Below are positions 56,707-64,000 of a stretch of 64,000 bases of DNA, piece by piece. The DNA comes from a virus. Each line of letters opens with the position of its first letter. Positions within the stretch are counted from its first letter, which is position 1. The position numbers and the translations under genes are program-made. The stretch is taken from the IMG/VR virus record IMGVR_UViG_3300049914_000251, positions 49,819 through 113,818 of that record; one strand, 5' to 3'. Below the pieces are notes generated by a model. It made no database searches. It saw only the letters and a list, made by a program, of their open reading frames with translations, and had not been told where the DNA came from.

Positions 56707-59700
56707 CAAATCCCCTTTGGCATCCTCGCTAAACTGCATCGCTGTCTATATACGTCGTTTTGGCCCGTAGTAGGACTGATAGGATTGCGCCACAGCCTCT
56801 TAATCTCCTCGAATGTGTATGGGTTCCCTCTCTCGAATTCCAAGCTCACAGCCTTAACTCTTTCATCATGTGTAGCGATCCAGTAATAACCGTACTCATC
56901 TTTAAACGGATCTTGCTCCCATGCTAACAGCCTTCCCTCATTACTTATCTTACTAATCTCTGTCCTAACTATCAGCTCTGCCCGAGTATCCGCAATATCT
57001 CCGACCTCTTTTATCTTCTTCTTCATTGCCGGAAGGCTAAACTGCACTTCTCCTTTGAAGGCATCTCTTATTACTCCAGCTATTGCCTGATGCTGTTCCC
57101 TGCCCATGTCCTTAACGGCCTCCAATATACCATTCGGATTCTTGATTATCCAGTTATATCCCAGCCTATGCATCGTTCCACCTAAAGCTACTCCGCTTTC
57201 CTTCATACCAGCAGCAAGACCTGTCTCGTAAATGCTCCATGATATCGGTGTTGCCGCTGCAACTGTGGTTGTAGCATACTTCTTAATAAAAGCATTCAAC
57301 CGGTCCTGAACTTCCCCTTCAGTCATTTCTGGTTTCATTTCATCCAAGAACTTATTTAACTCTTCCCGGTAATTACCCTTGATAATCTTCAAAAGCTCAG
57401 GTTCGTACTTCTTAGCTCCTTTCGGCAGCTTACCTTCCAGCTTTTTCCGAACATCATCAGGCAACTCAGATACCGCCTTCATCAAATCAAAAGGGAGTAT
57501 TCTTAACCCCATGCCTTCGAGATGCTTGGACAGCTCCGAAACATATCCCGGATACCCCAATTTGATCCTGCCTTCTCCTACCCCCTTCACCAAAACTTCG
57601 CACACGCGAGATGTCAATTCTGGATCCTTAGTTCGGACTATGCCATTTCTATCTATATGTCCCAAACGTTCATCTCCACGGTAAATATCATAGCCTACAG
57701 ATTTAAAAACCCCGGCCGAAAGTCTTTTAGGGTCTATTTTAGGTTCAAGAGAACCCTGCTTATATGACTCTTCTACGTATATACGTGCATCTCTTTCTTT
57801 AGGAAATCCTATTACGGCCGGTGCCTTATATCCAGAATGTTTAACAGTAACTCCATAACCATCTCCTCGCTCCGCAATACTCATTTCAACAGCAGCGCCG
57901 CCGATTTTCCCTTTGAAATTTGTCTTGTTCTCATCAACCGTTACGCCTTTTTCCTCCCACCAGGGCTTCTCAGGTTCCGGTCCTTCTGGCTGTTCCTCTG
58001 AGTGCTCTCCTGTCCGGTGTTTCTGAACCTCAGGATGAAACTGGTTCTCATAACCACCATGCCCCTGTACCGCATGCCTATGTTCCTTTACACCAGCCTT
58101 ATTCATCCTAGTCTCAAGAATCACGCATGCAGATTTATTCAGCTGTCCAGATAAAGCTAATTCCAACTCTTTCTTTACCTCCTCTTTCTTATTTTTTTCT
58201 GCCTCAGAAGTTTCCTGTGCCGGAGGAAGTTGTTCCAGCATCTGTTCAGGAGTAGCAGCCTCACCTTCCCTTGGTGCTGGCAACGTTGCCTCTCCACCCA
58301 TTTCCCCCTCAGGTACTCCACCTTCTGCCCCAGGCGGCATCCCAGCCCCACCTTCTGCCCCAGGCGGCATCCCAGCCATCATTGGAGGCGCTGGTGGTTT
58401 CGGCTTTCTACTAAACACAAACTGATCTCTATCATCGAGAGAAACCTCAAATCCCATATTAACCATTTGCATAGCTATCGCAGTCTTTGCTGACCTCTCT
58501 TCCAATAACAACATCTCTGTCTTCTCTTCTGGTATAGCCAACCTTATCACAAAGTCCGTAACTCCAAAAGATTCCAATATCTTGGGTAATACCTTTAGAT
58601 TCCAAGACTTCTGAGCCGACTCTACCACACGACCCATCACTACCAGCTGATTAGTAGAAGTATCCCGGCCTCCCACCTGAGCAGGAGAACCCATGAAAAT
58701 CCTGGACACTCCCCACATACCAGCGATAAAATCACCTATCCGGTCGGAAATATTCTGGAAATCCATCTCCTGGAAATTCGAGCCAAAGCGGATATACTCC
58801 GTCTTGCCCTGACCGGTTCTCTTAGAAACCGCTACCCAGGCGATGTGATGCGGATTCTCCCGCAGTTTCATCTCCTGGTCCTTAATACGCTGCTCCAATC
58901 CTAGCGGGTCATCCGTTACCGTAACGATTACTCCAGGTGGTATAATTCTCTCGTAGAAATAATCATATAACCACCTGTCCATGCCCAACATTGTCAGAGC
59001 TTTCTCATACACCGACAAAATTGGCGAATACCCGTATGTCTTGCTCGGAGCGTATCTGCTCCAGTGAATAACTTCCTTCCTAATATAGAACCTGTACTTG
59101 CCACGATACAGATACCTGTACATGGCCGGGTACATCTTTCTGCCGCACTCCGGACATACAGGCGGAATCTCTGCTGCCTGCACCTTCTCTGACTCCGGAA
59201 CAGCTACTTGTGGAAACTCCTGATATCCCGGTGCTACCACGTTGGAAGAAGCCTCATCTCTCCTGTGCATAATACAAACATAATGCGCTCTCTCCGGCAT
59301 ACCATTGGCATCCAGGTCAAACTCGATGTTGCAGGGATCCATCCTTAGAATCTGCTTCATCCTCTCCTTTACAGGAGGTTCCTTATCATCAACGTTAAAG
59401 AAATACTCCTTGACCAACAACATGAAACCGTCATCCACTATATTCACATCGTCTTCGCACTCCCGGCAAACATCCTCTAATGACTGATCAAAATCATTGG
59501 CTTTTATCATAAATTTCATGAAGTATTTCAACTGCATCGGATCAGGATCCCTGGTATCCCACTCCTTAGTTACAATACCTTCTTTATTGCGCTCTATGCA
59601 GTTAGGACACTTCAGCGTCTGATGATCAAATTCGCTCTTACATTCCGGATTCATGCAAATCTTAACAAATTTAGGAACAGGAGTATCAAACCCCCGCCTG

Positions 59701-60011
59701 AAAATCTCGTTTCTTATGTTAATTACCGAAGCTCTGATTGGTGTAACAGCGAAGGCTATCGTGTACAGGTTGTCCAAACGTGCCCTTCTGGAATAGTACA
59801 ACTGCTGTCGAGCCTTAAATCCAATATCCTCTACGCCTATTGGTGACGTAGCCGACCTTCTGGTATCAGAATCCATAAACTCTTTTACCTTCTTCTCAAC
59901 AGCCGTCATCGAAGACCCCGAAGGCCCTTCTTTAGACTTACTCAATTCCATAAGATGCGTCCTGTCTGGCATCATAGGTGTTCTCGTTATGTCCCATCCC
60001 AATACCTTCAT
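56706..60011 (-). CDS. Portal protein fused to MuF-like head morphogenesis domain
   Basis: An 1101-residue protein. Residues about 1-560 are a portal with the clip/stem pattern (PIRASVINIRNEIFRRGFDT, then VIHWSRYAPSKTYGYSPILS, IADFIAGMWGVSRIFMGSP-like helices) plus two zinc ribbons (CMNPECKSEFDHQTLKCPNC and CPECGRKMYP). A Pro/Gly/Glu-rich linker (about 565-640) and a middle domain follow. The C-terminus from about 915 has MuF features (ADTRAELIVRTEISKISNEG, YYWIATHDERVKAVSLEF) seen in SPP1 gp7-type proteins that are injected or packaged. The fusion couples portal assembly to MuF incorporation at a fixed 1:1 ratio. Confidence 0.8.
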   Translation of the reverse strand: MKVLGWDITRTPMMPDRTHLMELSKSKEGPSGSSMTAVEKKVKEFMDSDTRRSATSPIGVEDIGFKARQQLYYSRRARLDNLYTIAFAVTPIRASVINIRNEIFRRGFDTPVPKFVKICMNPECKSEFDHQTLKCPNCIERNKEGIVTKEWDTRDPDPMQLKYFMKFMIKANDFDQSLEDVCRECEDDVNIVDDGFMLLVKEYFFNVDDKEPPVKERMKQILRMDPCNIEFDLDANGMPERAHYVCIMHRRDEASSNVVAPGYQEFPQVAVPESEKVQAAEIPPVCPECGRKMYPAMYRYLYRGKYRFYIRKEVIHWSRYAPSKTYGYSPILSVYEKALTMLGMDRWLYDYFYERIIPPGVIVTVTDDPLGLEQRIKDQEMKLRENPHHIAWVAVSKRTGQGKTEYIRFGSNFQEMDFQNISDRIGDFIAGMWGVSRIFMGSPAQVGGRDTSTNQLVVMGRVVESAQKSWNLKVLPKILESFGVTDFVIRLAIPEEKTEMLLLEERSAKTAIAMQMVNMGFEVSLDDRDQFVFSRKPKPPAPPMMAGMPPGAEGGAGMPPGAEGGVPEGEMGGEATLPAPREGEAATPEQMLEQLPPAQETSEAEKNKKEEVKKELELALSGQLNKSACVILETRMNKAGVKEHRHAVQGHGGYENQFHPEVQKHRTGEHSEEQPEGPEPEKPWWEEKGVTVDENKTNFKGKIGGAAVEMSIAERGDGYGVTVKHSGYKAPAVIGFPKERDARIYVEESYKQGSLEPKIDPKRLSAGVFKSVGYDIYRGDERLGHIDRNGIVRTKDPELTSRVCEVLVKGVGEGRIKLGYPGYVSELSKHLEGMGLRILPFDLMKAVSELPDDVRKKLEGKLPKGAKKYEPELLKIIKGNYREELNKFLDEMKPEMTEGEVQDRLNAFIKKYATTTVAAATPISWSIYETGLAAGMKESGVALGGTMHRLGYNWIIKNPNGILEAVKDMGREQHQAIAGVIRDAFKGEVQFSLPAMKKKIKEVGDIADTRAELIVRTEISKISNEGRLLAWEQDPFKDEYGYYWIATHDERVKAVSLEFERGNPYTFEEIKRLWRNPISPTTGQNDVYRQRCSLARMPKGI

Positions 60012-60028
60012 TTTGCCTTCCTTTCGCC

Positions 60029-61909
60029 CTACGGCCTCGCCATGTTAGGTGCGGCTACTGGTCCATTTTCTGGCTCATCCACAGCTACCCGCTGTGATTT
60101 CTTCTTATTATACCAATCAGCCACTACCGTACTGTCTTTATAGATCTCAGCCAGCGCGTCTGCTTCTTTACCATACTGCCATCTTTGATTCATCTGCGCT
60201 TTATCTAAAACAGCCTTAGCCTCAACCCGGGTCTTTCCAAATATCTGCTGCACGTCACCTACTGTCCTGGCTTGAGCTGTTTTTCTGGCATCTATCTCAG
60301 CAGCTACTGCCAGCATCCAGGAAAAGAAAGCGTCACCGTGACCTTCCTCAGTAGATGCCGATTTCAAATCGTTACGAACCTGGATGATCTGAGACTTCTG
60401 CCTGTCATCATCTAACAGCCTAACGTGCCTGTGATTTACCTCTCCCTCAAGTGCCGTGGCCATTTTAAGTTTTCCGCGAGCGTCTGTAGTTTTACTATCC
60501 CGAACACTGAACACTACCGGTTTACAAATTGTAGGCTCTAAACCACGATCTTCCAACTCTCCTCGGGTGTTATCCCAATAAAGAGAATCTATCCCAAAGA
60601 CCTCGATCATTCGGTTCACATATTCTACCTGTGCCGTATAATCCATGTCTTCGAGATAAATAGAACAAATCTGAATCTTGGTCTCCCCTTCCTTCCTGAA
60701 TACTGAAAGATGACTAGGATGCTGTTTCTTACCTATGTCCATCCCAGCAATTATTACTTCATCTGGATTACTTCTAATGTACGGATACTCCATAGTGCAA
60801 CGTGGCAAACTCTTATCTATAATACCCTCAATGTCCCCGACCTTAAAATAACTGTCAGACAATGATGCGGGCTGACACATGAACTCTCGCGAATATGCTT
60901 TTGCCTTAATAGCATCTCTTTGCTCATGCAACCAAGCTTTATCATAATTAGCCCATAAACAGTCATATCGCCAGCCCGTTGCGATAGACTCTCCCTCTAC
61001 TTCCACATCAGTGAACCTGTTAACAGCGTTCACACCTATTTTACCAGCGTCTACCCCAGCCATAACGAAATCAACATAATCAGACGCGCCGATATCGAAA
61101 ACACACCCATCCTCAGCCGGTAATTTACGCCACAAATAGCCCTTTCTCTTTTTCACGCTGTGCAGAATATCCCTTGGATCTTGTGGAGTACCTACTATAG
61201 TAAGAGAACCACCTTTTACCGGCAAACTTGCATGTGCCCCATTATACGTCTTCTCGATACGCTGCAACTCTGACGGAGTAGCCAAACCTTCCGTAGAGTC
61301 TGGCAAAATATCATCCAATATCACAAAAGCAGGGTGCAGTCCACGAACAGCTGTAAATATTCCTGCTCCGAGAACCTCTATCCGCCTCTCCCCTAGTTGA
61401 TAATGAAGGCTCTTCACGGATTGCTTGTTCAGATCCTTAAACTTCGTAAAGAACCTATTCTCAGAAATAAGACCCCTGATAATACTAAGATGATGAGCCG
61501 CCAGATCGTCCCTGTATGACACATACATACCAAAATTAAATCTCAACATCCTCCACATCGTTTGAGCATGCCCGCAAATAGTAGATTTCAACGAATAACG
61601 CGGACCTATTTCACAAACGCGGGCCTTACTTTGTATATCCCTGCACCATATGTGATGATGCCAGTTCAACTCAAACTTAAATAACGATTCCTTTTCATAA
61701 GAACACGGAAGAACGTACATACAAAAATTTTCAAAATCATAAATAGATGCCTTAAGGATTTCCTTATCCTTAACCTCCAACCCCTCAAACAGAACGGGAT
61801 CAATATGAGCTACCGCCTCTTCCACGTCTTCCGGATGACTCATACCATGTTCCAGTCTGTCGCTTATATCACCTATACCCTTGATTCCGTCCTTAGTATC
61901 CTTAGTCAT
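60029..61909 (-). CDS. terL: Terminase large subunit
   Basis: A 626-residue protein. The ATPase has a Walker A variant GPRYSLKST (102-110), preceded by the adenine-binding FELNWHHHIWCRD, and Walker B FVILDD (195-200) with the coupling motif GTPQDPRD. The nuclease domain starts near IIAGMDIGKK (first metal Asp), then ends with HGDAFFSWMLAV. The protein packages DNA into proheads and cuts concatemers. Length is in the upper range for TerL because of a C-terminal extension (AKAVLDKAQMNQRWQYGKEA). Overlaps the upstream gene by 8 nt. Confidence 0.88.
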   Translation of the reverse strand: MTKDTKDGIKGIGDISDRLEHGMSHPEDVEEAVAHIDPVLFEGLEVKDKEILKASIYDFENFCMYVLPCSYEKESLFKFELNWHHHIWCRDIQSKARVCEIGPRYSLKSTICGHAQTMWRMLRFNFGMYVSYRDDLAAHHLSIIRGLISENRFFTKFKDLNKQSVKSLHYQLGERRIEVLGAGIFTAVRGLHPAFVILDDILPDSTEGLATPSELQRIEKTYNGAHASLPVKGGSLTIVGTPQDPRDILHSVKKRKGYLWRKLPAEDGCVFDIGASDYVDFVMAGVDAGKIGVNAVNRFTDVEVEGESIATGWRYDCLWANYDKAWLHEQRDAIKAKAYSREFMCQPASLSDSYFKVGDIEGIIDKSLPRCTMEYPYIRSNPDEVIIAGMDIGKKQHPSHLSVFRKEGETKIQICSIYLEDMDYTAQVEYVNRMIEVFGIDSLYWDNTRGELEDRGLEPTICKPVVFSVRDSKTTDARGKLKMATALEGEVNHRHVRLLDDDRQKSQIIQVRNDLKSASTEEGHGDAFFSWMLAVAAEIDARKTAQARTVGDVQQIFGKTRVEAKAVLDKAQMNQRWQYGKEADALAEIYKDSTVVADWYNKKKSQRVAVDEPENGPVAAPNMARP

Positions 61910-62516
61910 TTAACTCCTCAATTTGACTGTTTGCGCCAGCTATCGCCTCGTGCACGTTGTATTTATACACAGCTTCCTGAATCAGTGCCACGATTGTCCT
62001 TTTATCCTCTATAGACAGATCCTCAGAAAACTGAGGCGGACCAGTATACCCCGCAGCAGTACCCCAGGCTCCAAATTCGGTAATTAAAGTCCCATTCAGT
62101 GCCTTTATAATCTCATTAACACGCTCATCACTGATATTCACCGGCTCCTTGTACATAGGCATTCGACCAAAACTACTCACGTATCTCCAGCACTCGGAAA
62201 TAATTTCTATTACTCTCTGTATGGGAGAAGGAGTAGGTATTAACCACGCATTCCTGCTCAGACTTCTATACAAGACTTCAGGGATCGGCACATACTCCAA
62301 TTCGACATTAAGAGCTACCAAACCTCTGAAATTATAGCTGTGAGCGCCTTCCTCGCTACAATACTCTCTACGCTGCTCCACCGTAGGTTGTTCGCCATTA
62401 TCCATTGCGTGCTCGGAAGGTGCAGCCGTGTTTATAGAAGGGACATTACGCATCGTAAACGCCTGCCACTGTTGAATCAATTCCAAATACGTCAGTGGTT
62501 CCACAAATCGCTCCAT
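61902..62516 (-). CDS. Possible small terminase or packaging protein
   Basis: 205 residues from ATG 62514-62516, which overlaps the TAA of the zinc-ribbon gene, behind GGAGGTTTGG. Directly upstream of terL, the usual place of the small subunit. The sequence has a helical N-terminus (EPLTYLELIQQWQAF), an acidic linker, and a C-terminal helical domain (DLSIEDKRTIVALIQEAVYK). No clear HTH can be identified, so the call rests on position only. Confidence 0.4.
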   Translation of the reverse strand: MERFVEPLTYLELIQQWQAFTMRNVPSINTAAPSEHAMDNGEQPTVEQRREYCSEEGAHSYNFRGLVALNVELEYVPIPEVLYRSLSRNAWLIPTPSPIQRVIEIISECWRYVSSFGRMPMYKEPVNISDERVNEIIKALNGTLITEFGAWGTAAGYTGPPQFSEDLSIEDKRTIVALIQEAVYKYNVHEAIAGANSQIEELND

Positions 62517-62674
62517 TACCAAACCTCCGGAAAAGGATCATTACTACAATTCTGGCACACCCATGCCCACATAGGTTCCATATTAATATCAAACAATACT
62601 TCTTTTATCATCGTCCCACCACAATCCGGACACATTGCCTCCATAGTAGGCTGAAGAGGAATACTGTTAGGCAT
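62516..62674 (-). CDS. Zinc-ribbon protein (52 aa)
   Basis: The frame from ATG 62672-62674 encodes 52 residues (MPNSIPLQPTMEAMCPDCGG, then VCQNCSNDPFPEVW) with two CxxC pairs, a single zinc ribbon. It overlaps the stop of the gene before it and its TAA overlaps the ATG of the gene after it. Reminiscent of rubredoxin-like zinc ribbons in packaging operons. Function unknown. Confidence 0.6.
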   Translation of the reverse strand: MPNSIPLQPTMEAMCPDCGGTMIKEVLFDINMEPMWAWVCQNCSNDPFPEVW

Positions 62675-62876
62675 TACAGCCACCAATTTCCGACACTTCC
62701 TCTTTTACTGAATACACATGCTTAAAATGTTCCTCCAGCGGAGTATTTATATAATCCCCACAGCCCTTATCCAGCGAATGAATGATTTTATGATGCAGTT
62801 TGCACCTGTCACCTGCAGTTAGCTCCACCTTATAATGATCGCACAGACCGCATTTCTTATCTGCCACAGCTATCAC
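62667..62876 (-). CDS. Cys/His-rich small protein (69 aa)
   Basis: A 69-residue protein that starts MIAVADKKCGLCDHYKVELT and contains CGLC, a later Cys, and a His pair (LHHKII), a probable zinc-binding module. The C-terminal half is helical and ends in Gly-Cys-Asn-Ala. Overlaps both neighbours. Function unknown; part of the zinc-rich packaging cluster. Confidence 0.6.
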   Translation of the reverse strand: MIAVADKKCGLCDHYKVELTAGDRCKLHHKIIHSLDKGCGDYINTPLEEHFKHVYSVKEEVSEIGGCNA

Positions 62877-63946
62877 ACTTTCTCACACTTAACAGGTTCT
62901 CCCGGCCTCTCAGTAGCTACCTTACTCCTGTAAATATCAGGGGCCGCCTCTGCTTGGGGCATCTTGTTCTTTGCCGGATCTGGCTTCTCTGATTCCTCTC
63001 CTTCTTTGGGCATCTCAGGAACAGGCTCCGGTGGGTTGCTAATATCTTGTATAGTAGGCATCTGAGCCTCTTCACCCGGTTGAGCACCTAAACCACCGAC
63101 TTTAACCAGTTCAAACAATACCAGAGCTTTCTCTAAATCAACCTCTTTCTTAAATATTCTCTCCCACAACTTCTTACCAATACCTGCCTTCCTCTCCGGA
63201 GGTGTCCTGACAGGAGAAAGCCCCTTCGCACTAGGTGGTCTTCTGCTACTCTCTGGTGGTGGTGGTTTCCTATAAAATCTTTTTGGTAATTCCTCTTTAC
63301 CCCAAGGTTCGGGCACAGGCGTAACAAAGGGCCTTCCCCGCTGTCTACCAGCTGCCAATATAGGAGCCAGTTCATCCCAATTACCTTTGTCCTGCTGTAA
63401 ACGAGTAGATTGTCCGTAATGAATTACTTTATCGGTCGGCTTAATCTCATGATGTGCTACCCACCGACGATCTGACTTACCCTCATCATCAGTAGTATCA
63501 ACCAAAGCGTATCCGGGTGCTCCTGCAAAATACTGGTTTCCTGTGTCTTCTTTAGAAATCTCCCCATCCTTTTCCTTATAAGGAGCAAGCCCATGTTCCT
63601 TCCTTTGATGCGCTATCAATTCAGAATAAGCCTTTGAACGGACTTGACAATCTCCCTGCCTACATCTTAAATGTGTAGTTGAAGTAGGACTCATATAAGT
63701 ATCGTGTTTGATCTCCGGATGCTTTTCCTTTATATGCTCACCCTTAGTATATAAACGACCGTCGTCATGATACCCTACATGCTTCTCACAATAATCGCAC
63801 CATTCGGCAGAAACCTTGTTGTGCCTTTTCTGTTGTCCACCCGGCTTCCAATTCTTATCAGGATCGTACCACTTCTTAAGATCCTCTATGACCTTTCGCT
63901 CCTTTTCCAGATCTCGTAAAACTAAAGCTTTATCAATATCGCCCAT
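62873..63946 (-). CDS. C2H2-like zinc-finger protein with two LEK motifs
   Basis: 357 residues from ATG 63944-63946, preceded by GGAGG; upstream in-frame residues are probably part of another gene. It begins MGDIDKALVLRDLEKERKVI (LEK motif). Two C2H2-like fingers follow: CDYCEKHVGYHDDGRLY with a His pair in HIKEKH, and CRQGDCQVRSKAYSELIAHQ ending in RKEH. A Pro/Arg-rich linker leads to a second LEK motif, KEVDLEKALVLFELVKV, then an acidic tail. Classical C2H2 fingers are rare in phages. DNA binding during packaging is possible. Confidence 0.6.
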   Translation of the reverse strand: MGDIDKALVLRDLEKERKVIEDLKKWYDPDKNWKPGGQQKRHNKVSAEWCDYCEKHVGYHDDGRLYTKGEHIKEKHPEIKHDTYMSPTSTTHLRCRQGDCQVRSKAYSELIAHQRKEHGLAPYKEKDGEISKEDTGNQYFAGAPGYALVDTTDDEGKSDRRWVAHHEIKPTDKVIHYGQSTRLQQDKGNWDELAPILAAGRQRGRPFVTPVPEPWGKEELPKRFYRKPPPPESSRRPPSAKGLSPVRTPPERKAGIGKKLWERIFKKEVDLEKALVLFELVKVGGLGAQPGEEAQMPTIQDISNPPEPVPEMPKEGEESEKPDPAKNKMPQAEAAPDIYRSKVATERPGEPVKCEKV

Positions 63947-64000
63947 GTTACCTCCGCTGAATTGTTCCGCGCTCTTAACAAACCCCGTCCCCATCTTCTC

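Noticed and set aside
63975-64000. Upstream gene ending EDGDGVC at the right edge
   Set aside because: Only 26 bases are visible and other frames are also open, so no gene can be supported.

Overview
The window is one continuous block of a tailed bacteriophage (or prophage) genome. Almost every convincing gene lies on the minus strand, with short or overlapping junctions (ATGA, TGATG and TAATG overlaps), so the block reads from high to low coordinates. Recognisable hallmarks are a large terminase, a portal fused to a MuF-like domain, a prohead protease, a scaffold-like protein, a major capsid protein, connector and tail-tube proteins, a tape measure, and a replicative helicase. Strong AGGAGG-type ribosome binding sites and a near-consensus sigma-70 promoter (TTGACA, 17 nt, TATATT) ahead of the tRNA array indicate a bacterial host. 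A cohesin-dockerin protein, InlB-like repeats and BclA-like collagen triplets are compatible with an anaerobic Gram-positive or Chloroflexota-type host, but the sequence does not settle this.

Layout in transcription order. 63946-56095: small zinc-ribbon proteins, a C2H2-like zinc-finger protein, a possible small terminase, the large terminase, the 1101-residue portal-MuF fusion and an HNH endonuclease. 55919-37067: an accessory-rich head region with a zinc-ribbon protein, two putative holins or membrane proteins, the cohesin-dockerin protein, a 1228-residue collagen-like fibre, a gp10-like protein, a second HNH endonuclease, a protein with a metallo-beta-lactamase fold, a papain-like peptidase, a PI3/4-kinase-like protein and the prohead protease. 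36996-33178: a duplicated membrane protein, a third HNH endonuclease, scaffold and major capsid protein. 32948-28518: three tandem capsid-associated paralogues, then a second collagen-like fibre. 28502-11453: holin-like protein, connector, tail-completion, tail-tube, a chaperone pair with a programmed -1 frameshift, tape measure, three proteins sharing a distal-tail-like domain (one of them the 2258-residue adhesin), and a DNRLRE-like tip protein. 11416-3482: replication genes (SNF2 helicase, DnaB-type helicase with an intein in its Walker A loop, primase zinc finger, excisionase-like regulator) and a deoxyribosyltransferase-like enzyme. 3495-1653: promoter, structured leader, terminator and 21 tRNA genes. 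1645-1: a second promoter and small early-type genes, the last cut by the window edge.

The most unusual content is in the head region. Several otherwise unrelated proteins carry a short motif close to LEKAVVLYELEK, often followed by a second motif (RGG..F....RWM) and a zinc ribbon. I read this as a possible shared capsid-targeting or scaffold-docking tag that could load enzymes (kinase, metallo-hydrolase, peptidase) into or onto the virion. This is inference. The two collagen fibres flank the capsid genes and are better explained as head fibres than tail fibres. Other well-supported points are the A_AAA_AAA frameshift site of the tail chaperone, the promoter-leader-terminator upstream of the tRNAs, atypical T-loops and anticodon loops in several tRNAs, and three related HNH genes, one of them bracketed by near-identical hairpins.
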